A stretch of DNA of 15,508 nt from Nitrososphaerota archaeon. GTDB taxonomy: Archaea > Thermoproteota > Nitrososphaeria > Nitrososphaerales > Nitrosopumilaceae. The stretch spans positions 1 to 15,508 of the forward strand of contig JADFJY010000014.1 in the NCBI GenBank assembly GCA_022565935.1, written 5' to 3'. The first letter of the stretch is position 1. Every line of letters starts with the position of its first letter. Positions 7,219-13,477 of the stretch are shown here, in pieces. The translations under genes were made by a program, and so were the position numbers. The notes below the pieces were generated by a model that ran no database searches, was not told where the DNA came from, and saw only the letters and a list, made by a program, of their open reading frames with translations.

Positions 7219-8130
7219 CTAAGCATCTAAAGATTTTAGATTTTTACATCTGTTTCTGATTGTGACTTCAGTTACACCTGCAGCCAAGGCAATTGTTTTC
7301 TGTGTTGTATTCTCTCCAGTCTCCATACTTGCAAGATACAAAGCAGATGCTGCCATGCCCATTGGATCTTTTCCGGATATGATTTGACTTTCTTCAGCTT
7401 TTTTGAGAAGTTTCATTGCATGACGTTTAGTTTTTTCAGATAGTCCTATCTGACTTGCAATTCGTGAAATACATGAAACAGAATCAACTACAGGCATCTT
7501 CAAATCTAATTCTTTTACTATCATCCTGTAACAAATAGCAAGATTTTTTCTAGTGATGTTAATTGAGCCTGAAACATCATTAAGGGTTCTTGGAGTACCA
7601 GTTTCACGACAAGCAGCATAAAGTGTTGCAGCAATTAATGCAGAAATTGATCTGCCCCTAACAAGTTTTTTTTCCAGAGCCTTTCTGTAAATGTAAGCTG
7701 CTTTTTCTACAATAGGATCAGATAAAGATAATTTCTCTTTCATTTTGAGAAGTTCACTAAGTGCATGTTGAAGATTTCTATCAGCAGAATTCTTAGTGCG
7801 ACTTCGGCTATCCCAAATACGTAATCGCTTAATTGAGGATTTCATGGATGAAGATAATGGATTTCCAGAAGAATCTTTGTTAATTGGACTAATTATTGTA
7901 CTTAGACCTTGATCATGTCTTGTTAGTGATGTTCTATCTCCAGTTCTTGATTTACTGGTACCGCTATCAGAGAATGTTCTTTCTGGTCCTTGATTGTCTA
8001 CTCTGCCAGTAATTACAAAGCCGCACTGACCACAAAACATTTCACCTGTTTCATCATCGGTGATTATTTTGCTTTTGCCGCATCTGGGACAGCTTTGTTT
8101 TTTTGATAGTTGTTGATTTTGTTGTGCCAC
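7219..8130 (-). CDS. tfb: Transcription initiation factor TFB (TFIIB homologue)
   Basis: The 303-residue protein is archaeal TFB, which binds the TBP-TATA complex and recruits RNA polymerase. An N-terminal zinc ribbon is formed by C14, C17, C33 and C36; next comes the B-reader/linker region (GPERTFSDSG...SLTRHDQG, 48-75), then two cyclin-fold repeats, with typical ASALYLASMETGE near the end and a helix-turn-helix (TQKTIALAAGVTEVTIRNR) for BRE contact. The start is GTG (codon before AQQNQ). AT-rich elements (AATTTATTA at about 8158-8166) lie some 30 bp upstream, compatible with a very short or absent leader. Thaumarchaea often carry several TFBs; whether this is the main one cannot be told. 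Confidence 0.96.
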   Translation of the reverse strand: MAQQNQQLSKKQSCPRCGKSKIITDDETGEMFCGQCGFVITGRVDNQGPERTFSDSGTSKSRTGDRTSLTRHDQGLSTIISPINKDSSGNPLSSSMKSSIKRLRIWDSRSRTKNSADRNLQHALSELLKMKEKLSLSDPIVEKAAYIYRKALEKKLVRGRSISALIAATLYAACRETGTPRTLNDVSGSINITRKNLAICYRMIVKELDLKMPVVDSVSCISRIASQIGLSEKTKRHAMKLLKKAEESQIISGKDPMGMAASALYLASMETGENTTQKTIALAAGVTEVTIRNRCKNLKSLDA

Positions 8131-8190
8131 GGTATTTTATCTTAAATATTAATGTCTAATAAATTGTGAAAATCTTTGTTTTTTGATCTA

Positions 8191-8203
8191 TTAAAAATAA
8201 AAA
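8191..8203 (-). terminator. T-rich terminator after tRNA-Ser
   Basis: On the minus strand the tRNA 3' end is followed at once by TTTTTATTTTTAA, the oligo-T type of archaeal intrinsic terminator without a stem. Confidence 0.5.
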
Positions 8204-8287
8204 CGCAGAGAGAGGGATTTGAACCCCCGTATGCTTGCGCACACAGGCTCTCAAGGCCCGCGCCCTACCGAGCTAGGCGACCTCTGC
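8204..8287 (-). tRNA. tRNA-Ser (anticodon UGA)
   Basis: The 84-nt minus-strand sequence folds as a class II tRNA. The acceptor stem is GCAGAGG with UCUCUGC (one G-U pair), the D stem GCCU/GGGC, the anticodon stem CGGGC/GCCUG with loop CUUGAGA, so the anticodon is UGA and reads UCA. A long variable arm with stem UGUGC/GCAUA and loop GCAA, and the discriminator G73, both fit tRNA-Ser. The T stem GGGGG/CCCUC encloses the loop UUCAAAU. CCA is not encoded, and there is no intron. Confidence 0.97.
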
Positions 8288-8325
8288 AAAAAATAGTGCA
8301 AAAAAGTGATTAAAATTTGTTGATG

Positions 8326-8360
8326 TAAAAATAAAAAATAAGAAAAAAGAAAAAGTTTCT
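8326..8360 (-). terminator. T-rich terminator of the first ferredoxin gene
   Basis: Directly after the stop codon the minus strand reads as a long T-rich tract broken by single C and A bases. The same pattern (stop, AAAGAAA, then T-runs) follows all three ferredoxin genes, which points to conserved oligo-T termination and to descent by duplication. Confidence 0.5.
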
Positions 8361-8909
8361 TTAATCGTGAGCGTGTGGTCCGCCACCACTGGATGGCATT
8401 ACAACAAATGTTCCATCTGCTTTCTCGTGCCATTCTTGGTTTCCTGCTTCAATTCGAATTGCTCCTTGAGGACAGATTTCTTGACATGCCATACAAATCG
8501 TACAATCATGTTCTCTGATTGGTTGTGATTTGTCTGAAGCATCTAATCTTTCAGATGCTTCTGTAAGACCAGTTCCTTCAAAGGTTGCATCAAGACAGTC
8601 TGCTGCCGGAATGTCTTTTTCGGTTCTATACCATTGAAAAGTTTGAACAGGACATACACCAAAGCATTCACCTGCTGCAATACATGAATCCCAATCAACT
8701 GCGACTGTAGTTCCATGAATTCCTAAAGGAACCATTTCTTCTCCATGTTCTGCATAAGCTGCTTTTACATCCTCATTTGAGAATGCTTTGCCGTTTGGAT
8801 CTCCTTTGCCCCAAATAAAGTGTTTATTTTCTCCATCTGAATGGCTAGTTTTTCCTACGGGCTTTACGTCATTTGTACAAAAATCTTCTGGTATTACTAA
8901 ATCTACCAT
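8361..8909 (-). CDS. Zinc-ferredoxin-like 7Fe/8Fe ferredoxin, paralogue 1
   Basis: This 182-residue protein has the architecture of the Sulfolobus-type zinc ferredoxin: an N-terminal extension, then a two-cluster ferredoxin core. It would carry low-potential electrons, for example from 2-oxoacid:ferredoxin oxidoreductases. Cluster II has all four ligands (C136, C139, C142, C146 with CP). Cluster I has C76, C82 and C86 but Ala79 where a fourth ligand would stand, so a [3Fe-4S] cluster is expected. Of the zinc ligands known from Sulfolobus (three His, one Asp), H30 and H65 appear kept, but the Asp position is Gln129. The tail ends in GGGPHAHD. The ATG start lies about 26 bp after a TATA box, implying a leaderless mRNA. 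It is last in the tandem trio and has its own promoter and terminator. Confidence 0.88.
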   Translation of the reverse strand: MVDLVIPEDFCTNDVKPVGKTSHSDGENKHFIWGKGDPNGKAFSNEDVKAAYAEHGEEMVPLGIHGTTVAVDWDSCIAAGECFGVCPVQTFQWYRTEKDIPAADCLDATFEGTGLTEASERLDASDKSQPIREHDCTICMACQEICPQGAIRIEAGNQEWHEKADGTFVVMPSSGGGPHAHD

Positions 8910-8929
8910 ACTATAATGATTTGAGAATA

Positions 8930-8939
8930 TTATTTAAAG
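8930..8939 (-). promoter_or_regulatory. TATA box of ferredoxin paralogue 1
   Basis: The minus strand reads CTTTAAATAA, centred about 26 bp before the ATG at 8909, so transcription should begin at or next to the start codon. The same element at the same distance precedes paralogues 2 and 3. Confidence 0.6.
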
Positions 8940-8949
8940 CTAGATAAAA

Positions 8950-8963
8950 TTAGTTGTAACTAA
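8950..8963. promoter_or_regulatory. Palindrome TTAGTT-GT-AACTAA upstream of ferredoxin paralogue 1
   Basis: Two 6-bp arms surround a 2-bp centre, 10 bp upstream of the TATA element. A matching element stands at the same place before paralogue 2 (9580-9593). Its place just upstream of the TATA/BRE suits an activator site. Confidence 0.5.
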
Positions 8964-8975
8964 ATCTATAGTATT

Positions 8976-9004
8976 AAAAAAGATTAGAAAAAGAAAAAAT
9001 TTCT
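8976..9004 (-). terminator. T-rich terminator of the second ferredoxin gene
   Basis: After the stop of paralogue 2 the minus strand carries AAAGAAATTTTTTCTTTTTC and a further T6 run, the same pattern as after its two paralogues. Confidence 0.5.
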
Positions 9005-9538
9005 TTAGTCGTGTGAGTGTGGTCCGGCACCACTTGAAGGCATTACCACAAATGTACCTGCTGCCTTTTCATGCCATTCCATGTAACCTTGATCAACTAG
9101 AACAGCCTGAGGAGGACAAACTGATACGCATGCCATACACCAAATACAATCGTGTTCTCTGATTGGATCTGCTTTATCTGAGAAATCTTTTCGCTCCTCT
9201 TTTACATCACTACCTGTTCCCTCAAAGGTCTCATTTATTGCATCAATTGCTGGAATATTTTTTTCGGTTCTATACCATTGGAATACCTGTACTGGACATG
9301 CCTCAATGCATGCACCATCGCCTATACAAGAATCCCAATCAATTGCAACACTTGTACCGCTAACACCTAGTGGTACCATCTCTTCTCCATTTTTTTTGTA
9401 AGCAGCTAAGGTCTTTTCATCCTTTGATGCTTCAACAAGTCCTTGTGATGGCCAAACAAAATGAAAATGCTCACCATCTGAATGCTTTATCTTGCCAATA
9501 GGTTCTTTGTCAATACAAAAGTCTTCTAATATTGGCAT
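9005..9538 (-). CDS. Zinc-ferredoxin-like 7Fe ferredoxin, paralogue 2
   Basis: This 177-residue protein is a tandem copy of the neighbouring ferredoxins and shares FQWYRTEK and PIREHDC with both. Cluster II is complete (C131, C134, C137, C141). Cluster I has C71, C77, C81 and Asp74 in the second-ligand position, the arrangement known from [3Fe-4S]-bearing archaeal ferredoxins. Its N-terminal extension keeps H19, H24 and H26 and the zinc-type Asp (D124 in KADPIREHDC), but the His expected in the LGIHGT segment is Ser60 (LGVSGT). So it may bind zinc with an altered ligand set, or not at all. The tail ends in GAGPHSHD. The ATG start is about 26 bp from a TATA box, consistent with a leaderless message. 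Confidence 0.88.
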   Translation of the reverse strand: MPILEDFCIDKEPIGKIKHSDGEHFHFVWPSQGLVEASKDEKTLAAYKKNGEEMVPLGVSGTSVAIDWDSCIGDGACIEACPVQVFQWYRTEKNIPAIDAINETFEGTGSDVKEERKDFSDKADPIREHDCIWCMACVSVCPPQAVLVDQGYMEWHEKAAGTFVVMPSSGAGPHSHD

Positions 9539-9559
9539 ACTACAATTCTAATTTAATTT

Positions 9560-9569
9560 TTATTTAAGT
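9560..9569 (-). promoter_or_regulatory. TATA box of ferredoxin paralogue 2
   Basis: The minus strand reads ACTTAAATAA about 26 bp before the ATG at 9538. The surrounding 20 bp (ACTAATTTTATCTA upstream) are nearly identical to the paralogue 1 promoter. Confidence 0.6.
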
Positions 9570-9579
9570 ATAGATAAAA

Positions 9580-9593
9580 TTAGTTTGGACTAA
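9580..9593. promoter_or_regulatory. Palindrome TTAGT-TTGG-ACTAA upstream of ferredoxin paralogue 2
   Basis: The 5-bp arms TTAGT and ACTAA are the same as in the paralogue 1 element and stand at the same 10-bp distance from the TATA box, while the centre differs. Arm conservation with a drifting centre is what a protein-binding site would show. Confidence 0.5.
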
Positions 9594-9607
9594 GTTTTAG
9601 ATTGTAC

Positions 9608-9634
9608 AAAAATAAGAAAAAGAAAAAAATTTCT
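9608..9634 (-). terminator. T-rich terminator of the third ferredoxin gene
   Basis: The minus strand carries AAATTTTTTTCTTTTTCTTA and more T after the gene. It follows a 16-bp remnant (9635-9650) that resembles the last codons of the paralogues. Confidence 0.5.
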
Positions 9635-9650
9635 TTAATCGTAACTATCT

Positions 9651-10160
9651 TTACAAAGTTTTAGCTGCGTTTTCATGTGCTTCCAAGTTTGACTGATTAA
9701 CTATGATTGCCTGAGGAGGACAAACGGATACACATGCCATACACCAAATGCAATCATGTTCTCGAATTGGGTCTGCCTTGTCAGTTAGATCTTTTCGCTC
9801 ATCTTTAAAATCTTTGCCTGTACCCTCAAAGGTTTGTCCAACAACATCTTTTGCTGGAATGTCTTTTTCAGTTCTATACCATTGGAATACCTGTACTGGA
9901 CATGCCTCAATGCACGAACCATCTGCAATACAAGAGTCCCAGTCAACTGCGACCATTGTACCGCTAATTCCAAGAGGAACTTGCTCTTCTTTTCGTGTGG
10001 CATATGCTGCTACAACTTCTTCATCTGCTAATGATTCAACTTGAGAACCATCAGCATTTTTTGTTCTACCTGGACCCCACATTATATGGAAATTACCATC
10101 AGATATGGAAATCTTTCCTAAGGGCTTTAGTCCTTCAGGGAAATTTTCTGGTATTGGCAC
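9651..10160 (-). CDS. Zinc-ferredoxin-like 7Fe ferredoxin, paralogue 3, lacking the C-terminal tail
   Basis: This 169-residue copy shares the ferredoxin core with its two neighbours: cluster I C77, C83, C87 with Asp80, cluster II C137, C140, C143, C147. In the N-terminal extension only one His (H25) remains, the LGIHGT-type His is Ser66, and the Asp (D130) is kept, so zinc binding is doubtful. It ends AHENAAKTL and lacks the TFVVMPSSG...H.HD tail of the others; a trace of that tail survives just past the stop in another frame, so a deletion with frameshift is likely. The start is GTG, backed by the TATA box 26 bp upstream, the same distance as in the paralogues, implying a leaderless mRNA. 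It is divergent from aIF6. Confidence 0.86.
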   Translation of the reverse strand: MPIPENFPEGLKPLGKISISDGNFHIMWGPGRTKNADGSQVESLADEEVVAAYATRKEEQVPLGISGTMVAVDWDSCIADGSCIEACPVQVFQWYRTEKDIPAKDVVGQTFEGTGKDFKDERKDLTDKADPIREHDCIWCMACVSVCPPQAIIVNQSNLEAHENAAKTL

Positions 10161-10181
10161 AAGTGGATTTCGATTTAGATG

Positions 10182-10191
10182 TTATTTAAAG
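10182..10191 (-). promoter_or_regulatory. TATA box of ferredoxin paralogue 3
   Basis: The minus strand reads CTTTAAATAA, identical to the paralogue 1 box and about 26 bp before the GTG start. The upstream TTAGT/ACTAA palindrome of the other two copies is not present here. Confidence 0.6.
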
Positions 10192-10226
10192 CTAGACCGG
10201 AATTTATAGGAGTCAACCAATAAGTT

Positions 10227-10281
10227 TGAGATCAATTAATAGTAAAGATTTCCTTACGTTCATAACGATCTACGATCAATT
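10227..10281. promoter_or_regulatory. GATCAATT-bearing region before aIF6
   Basis: Three GATC sites stand at 10230, 10267 and 10274. Two of them belong to the octamer GATCAATT (10230-10237 and 10274-10281). The 11-mer TGAGATCAATT at 10227-10237 is also found at 6112-6122 in the GINS/RFC promoter region. An AT-rich element GGAATTTATAGG (10199-10210) could be the aIF6 TATA box, giving a leader near 57 nt, but this is weak. Confidence 0.45.
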
Positions 10282-10287
10282 TTGGGA

Positions 10288-10953
10288 ATGGATATTTTCA
10301 AATTTGATGTGTATCGTGGACCAAACCTTGGAGTCTACATTAGTGTTAATGATAATACGATTTTAGTTCCAATGGGTTATGCCAAATCAAAAGCAGAAAA
10401 ACTTGAAAAATATCTTGATGCAGAGGTTTTATTCACATCAATTGCAAACACTAGACTGATTGGAATATTATCTGTAATGAATAACAAAGGAATTCTACTT
10501 CCTAAAACTGCATATCAAGACGAATATGATTTTTTGAAAAAAGAGACTGACTTGGAAGTTGGTGTACTTGATTCAAAATTTACTGCATTAGGAAATATAA
10601 TTTGTGCAAATGATAAGGGTGCTGTTGTATCTACTTGGTTATCAAAAAATGATTGTCAGACCATCAAAGATGTGTTAGGAGTTGAGGTAATTCAGAAAAG
10701 AATTGCAGGATTCAACCAGACAGGAGTAGTCCTTATAGCAAACAATTCTGGTGCTGCAATCCATCCAGAAGCAGATGAAGAAGACATGAAGACATTTTCT
10801 AATTTACTAGGCGTAAAAATAGAGCAGAGTTCAATTAATAATGGAACGCCCTATGTCTCATCTGGAATTCTTGCAAATAATCATGCGCTAGTTGTTGGCT
10901 CTCTAACTACAGGTCCTGAAATTATGATGTTAACTAGGGCTTTTCTAAATTAA
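10288..10953 (+). CDS. eif6: Translation initiation factor 6 (aIF6)
   Basis: The product is archaeal aIF6, the ribosome anti-association factor that binds the 50S subunit and is homologous to eukaryotic eIF6. At about 221 residues it fits the family, which is built of five pseudo-repeats of ~45 residues in a pentein fold. The repeated pattern is visible as GPNLGVYISVNDNTILVP, GILSVMNNKGILLP, GNIICANDKGAVVS, GVVLIANNSGAAIHP and SGILANNHALVVG. I start at the ATG at 10288 (MDIFKFDVYRG); an in-frame TTG at 10282 would add two residues. The end overlaps the convergent hisS gene by 20 bp. Confidence 0.95.
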   Translation: MDIFKFDVYRGPNLGVYISVNDNTILVPMGYAKSKAEKLEKYLDAEVLFTSIANTRLIGILSVMNNKGILLPKTAYQDEYDFLKKETDLEVGVLDSKFTALGNIICANDKGAVVSTWLSKNDCQTIKDVLGVEVIQKRIAGFNQTGVVLIANNSGAAIHPEADEEDMKTFSNLLGVKIEQSSINNGTPYVSSGILANNHALVVGSLTTGPEIMMLTRAFLN

Positions 10954-12214
10954 GAATAGAGTTTGGGTCTTCAGTTAGTTTCTCTAAAGAAATAACTCCT
11001 TCTGTTCCATCATTCATATCACGTAGTACAACATTTCCTTCTTCTAGTTCTTGTGGTCCAACAATTATTGTAAATCTTGCATTTGTTGCAATCTCCATCT
11101 GTTTTTTCAAGTTTCGTCCTGCCAAATCAATGTCAGTTGGAATATTTGCTAATCTTAGTAGTGATGTGATGGATAGTGCGACTTTTTGCATCTCATCATT
11201 AATGTATAATACTGCAACTCTGTTTTGTTTTGTTTCAGGAATTATTCCTTGCTCTTGCATTGTTAGTATCATTCTCTCTACGCCACCTGCAACTCCTGTT
11301 GCTCCAATATCTTCTCTACCAAATGCTTTGGTAAGTGAGTCATATCTACCACCACCAGCTAGAGCTCCTAATGTAGAATTTTTATCAAATACTTCAAAAA
11401 CTATACCTGAATAGTAATCTAGTCCTCTAACTATACCAAAATTAATTCTAACATTTGAGACTCCGCGATTTTCTAGCGAGTCAATTAATAATTTCAATTC
11501 ATCCCAAGATTCTAGTTGTGATGTATCAAATGCTTTTTCAACTTCAGATATTGTACCTTTAATTTGTGAGAACTCTAGAATCTTTTCTAGCTTGTCTGTA
11601 TCATATCTGTCTTTGAATTCATTTAGGATATCGTCTTTTGATTTTTTTGCAATTTTATCTACTGCTCGTAAAATATCTGCTACTAGTATTGTATCTGTAG
11701 AATCAAAGATTTTGTTGATATATGATTCTACGAGATTTCTGTGGTTAACATCAATTGTGATATTTTTGAGTAACAGTGAATCAAATAGTCGAGATGTTAA
11801 CTCTATAACTTCAGCCTCAGATTCCAAGGTTGGTTTTCCGTAAATCTCCAAATCCCACTGGTGAAAGTATCGGTATCTCCCCTTTTGAGGCTCGTCATAT
11901 CTGAACACACCTCCAAAACTTGAGATTTTGGCTGGAAGTTTCATTGATTTTTGATTAGCTGCATATCTGGTTAGGCCAATTGTAAAGTCAAATCTTAATG
12001 CCACTTCTCTGTCTCCTTTATCTTTGAAGTAGTAAATTTCGTCTTTAATGCCAGGACCAGACTTTGTCTCTAACACTGATAGTAATTCAATTGGGGATGG
12101 ATCCATAAATGAAAATCCGTACAAATTTGATAGTTGTTTGAAATGATTTCTGATATGCTCAATGTTTGCAGTCTCTTTACTTTCAAAGTCCTTCATTCCA
12201 CGCGGTAAATCCAA
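10934..12214 (-). CDS. hisS: Histidyl-tRNA synthetase
   Basis: This 426-residue class II synthetase charges tRNA-His. It shows the N-terminal LPRGMKDF, class II motif 2 in FGGVFRYDEPQKGRYRYFHQ (100-119), the histidine-specific RGLDYYSGIVFEVF (263-276), GALAGGGRYDSL (283-294) and motif 3 GATGVAGGVERM (304-315), then a C-terminal anticodon-binding domain with NRVAVLYIN and GRNLKKQMEIA. Length is standard. The start must be TTG: an in-frame TAA stands five codons upstream with no ATG or GTG between, and the family motif LPRG follows directly. It is divergent from the small gene at 12284; the AT-rich element near 12240-12255 could serve both. Its 3' end overlaps aIF6. Confidence 0.95.
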   Translation of the reverse strand: MDLPRGMKDFESKETANIEHIRNHFKQLSNLYGFSFMDPSPIELLSVLETKSGPGIKDEIYYFKDKGDREVALRFDFTIGLTRYAANQKSMKLPAKISSFGGVFRYDEPQKGRYRYFHQWDLEIYGKPTLESEAEVIELTSRLFDSLLLKNITIDVNHRNLVESYINKIFDSTDTILVADILRAVDKIAKKSKDDILNEFKDRYDTDKLEKILEFSQIKGTISEVEKAFDTSQLESWDELKLLIDSLENRGVSNVRINFGIVRGLDYYSGIVFEVFDKNSTLGALAGGGRYDSLTKAFGREDIGATGVAGGVERMILTMQEQGIIPETKQNRVAVLYINDEMQKVALSITSLLRLANIPTDIDLAGRNLKKQMEIATNARFTIIVGPQELEEGNVVLRDMNDGTEGVISLEKLTEDPNSILNLEKP

Positions 12215-12283
12215 GATGATTATCTGTTAGATGATTGTGATTTAGATATTTCTGTAGAGCTAGGTAGTTTTTTGATAGTATTA

Positions 12284-12718
12284 ATGAAAATTAAATTACT
12301 AGAGATGTTTGTACAAAGTATGGACTATAACAATCTAAATAGTGATATCCTAAAACTAAACCCTAAGGTTAGGTATGCTGGAATCTATCAAACTGGAAAT
12401 ATCCAAATATGGGAAAAATTACAGAAAGGAATTACCAGACTATTTGATAAGGAAAAAACTAATGATACTTTAATTCATGCATACATGAGATGGAGAACTC
12501 GTCAACATGATTCAGAAATAATTGGTCAACCAATGTATTCAATTACAAAATATGCAAAAATTAATCGTCTAACAATTCCTGCAAACAAAAAAGCACTCTT
12601 AATGGTAAATACAGAACCAGAACTTGAAATTCATGAAATCATTGAGGATATTATAAAACTAATCGAAAAATATTCTGATGATCCTAACTATACACCAAGA
12701 ACTGTATACTTGGGATAA
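12284..12718 (+). CDS. Conserved-looking small protein, unknown function
   Basis: From the ATG at 12284 this is a 144-residue soluble protein with no signal peptide or membrane helix. Its order is a short helix (MKIKLLEMFVQSMDYNN), a strand-like VRYAGIYQTGNIQIW, a charged helix, the Arg-rich YMRWRTRQHDSEIIGQP, two strands (YAKINRLTIP and KALLMVNTEPE) and a C-terminal amphipathic helix. This alpha/beta order with a central 'GIYqtGni' hairpin recalls small roadblock/profilin-like proteins, but that is a fold impression only. An in-frame TTG at 12272 would add four residues; ATGs at 12305 and 12320 are also possible. Coding quality is good, with no long shadow frames. I cannot name a function. 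Confidence 0.75.
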   Translation: MKIKLLEMFVQSMDYNNLNSDILKLNPKVRYAGIYQTGNIQIWEKLQKGITRLFDKEKTNDTLIHAYMRWRTRQHDSEIIGQPMYSITKYAKINRLTIPANKKALLMVNTEPELEIHEIIEDIIKLIEKYSDDPNYTPRTVYLG

Positions 12719-12751
12719 AATAAGACGCAAATAGACTTGAAAATTAAATTA

Positions 12752-13144
12752 CTAGAGTCCGCCACCAGATACTTCACTTAATTCAATATCATATCCGCTT
12801 GGATCTTTAATGTAAACAGATCTTGATTTTTCAAATTCTACAGGGCCTCCATAAAGAACCTCAACATTCAATTCTTTACATTTATCCATAATTTGATCAA
12901 AATTTGCTACATGAAAACCAAAATGAGCTATTCCTCCACTAGTAGACATTTGTGGATCTTCATACAAACAAAGTTTGATGGAATCATTTCCAATAATTTG
13001 TGATGGTGCATCCAATTTATTTGGAGAATTATCAGCTTTTCGTATCTCAAATCCAAAGAGATTTTTGTAAAACTCTACACTTTGAGTCAAATTTTTGACA
13101 TTCATATTCACATGATCCATCGATATGGCTTTAAGAAAATTCAT
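12752..13144 (-). CDS. VOC-superfamily (glyoxalase/dioxygenase fold) protein
   Basis: The 130-residue protein shows two beta-alpha-beta-beta-beta modules of the vicinal oxygen chelate fold: MDHVNMNVKNLTQSVEFYKN (9-28) opens the first, GIAHFGFHVANFDQIMDK (71-88) the second, and the last strand is DPSGYDIELSE (114-124). Likely metal ligands are H11, E62 or nearby, H74 and E121. Members include glyoxalase I, methylmalonyl-CoA epimerase, fosfomycin-type thioltransferases and ring-cleaving dioxygenases; the sequence does not settle which. Start is ATG at 13144; an ATG at codon 9 is an alternative. It lies 48 nt after the zinc-ribbon microprotein gene on the same strand, so the two may be co-transcribed. 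Confidence 0.88.
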   Translation of the reverse strand: MNFLKAISMDHVNMNVKNLTQSVEFYKNLFGFEIRKADNSPNKLDAPSQIIGNDSIKLCLYEDPQMSTSGGIAHFGFHVANFDQIMDKCKELNVEVLYGGPVEFEKSRSVYIKDPSGYDIELSEVSGGGL

Positions 13145-13192
13145 GTTATTTCATAGGTAATTCTTGTATTAGTTTCTTTGATTTTCTTAGTA

Positions 13193-13327
13193 TCATTCTT
13201 CGTCTGAATCTGGTTCAGTATTTATTTTATCAAAAGTCATAACAGCTCTTTGACAAGACTCACATTTTTCCACAATACCAAATTCATTTCTGACCTTACC
13301 TGTTCCATCACATCTAAAACAAACCAA
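13193..13327 (-). CDS. 44-residue zinc-ribbon microprotein
   Basis: A short open frame encodes two CxxC pairs, VCFRCDGTGKV and EKCESCQRAV, about 16 residues apart, followed by an acidic tail ending SDEE. This is a classic zinc-ribbon arrangement, and CDGTGKV resembles a single DnaJ-type CxxCxGxG unit. The start is TTG (LVCF...), since an in-frame TAA lies seven codons upstream with no ATG or GTG between. No clear TATA box is seen 26 bp upstream. It precedes the VOC gene by 48 nt on the same strand. The paired cysteines and fully open frame argue for a real gene, but its length leaves doubt; function is unknown (metal, nucleic-acid or protein binding). Confidence 0.6.
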   Translation of the reverse strand: MVCFRCDGTGKVRNEFGIVEKCESCQRAVMTFDKINTEPDSDEE

Positions 13328-13335
13328 TTTGATCT

Positions 13336-13350
13336 GATTAGATTAGATTA
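13336..13350. repeat. Tandem GATTA x3
   Basis: Three exact GATTA units stand in a row just upstream of the zinc-ribbon start (TAATC x3 on its strand). They overlap the place where promoter elements of that gene would be sought. Confidence 0.6.
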
Positions 13351-13365
13351 GCATTAAGGTTTTCT

Positions 13366-13385
13366 AACTATGCCAAACTATGCCA
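13366..13385. repeat. Tandem 10-bp repeat AACTATGCCA x2
   Basis: Two exact copies of AACTATGCCA abut at 13366-13375 and 13376-13385. The period of about one helical turn could mark a binding site or a recent slippage event. Confidence 0.7.
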
Positions 13386-13477
13386 ATTTTTGTTTATAGA
13401 AAGATGGAATTAGTGTTGAGTCTGAGTCAATTTTCAGTACACAGATCTAGTAAAAGAGAAAAAGTTGTAAGGGAATT

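Noticed and set aside
8251..8433. 60-codon minus-strand frame covering part of the tRNA and the end of ferredoxin 1
   Set aside because: It overlaps the tRNA-Ser gene and the T-rich terminator; no protein-coding sign.
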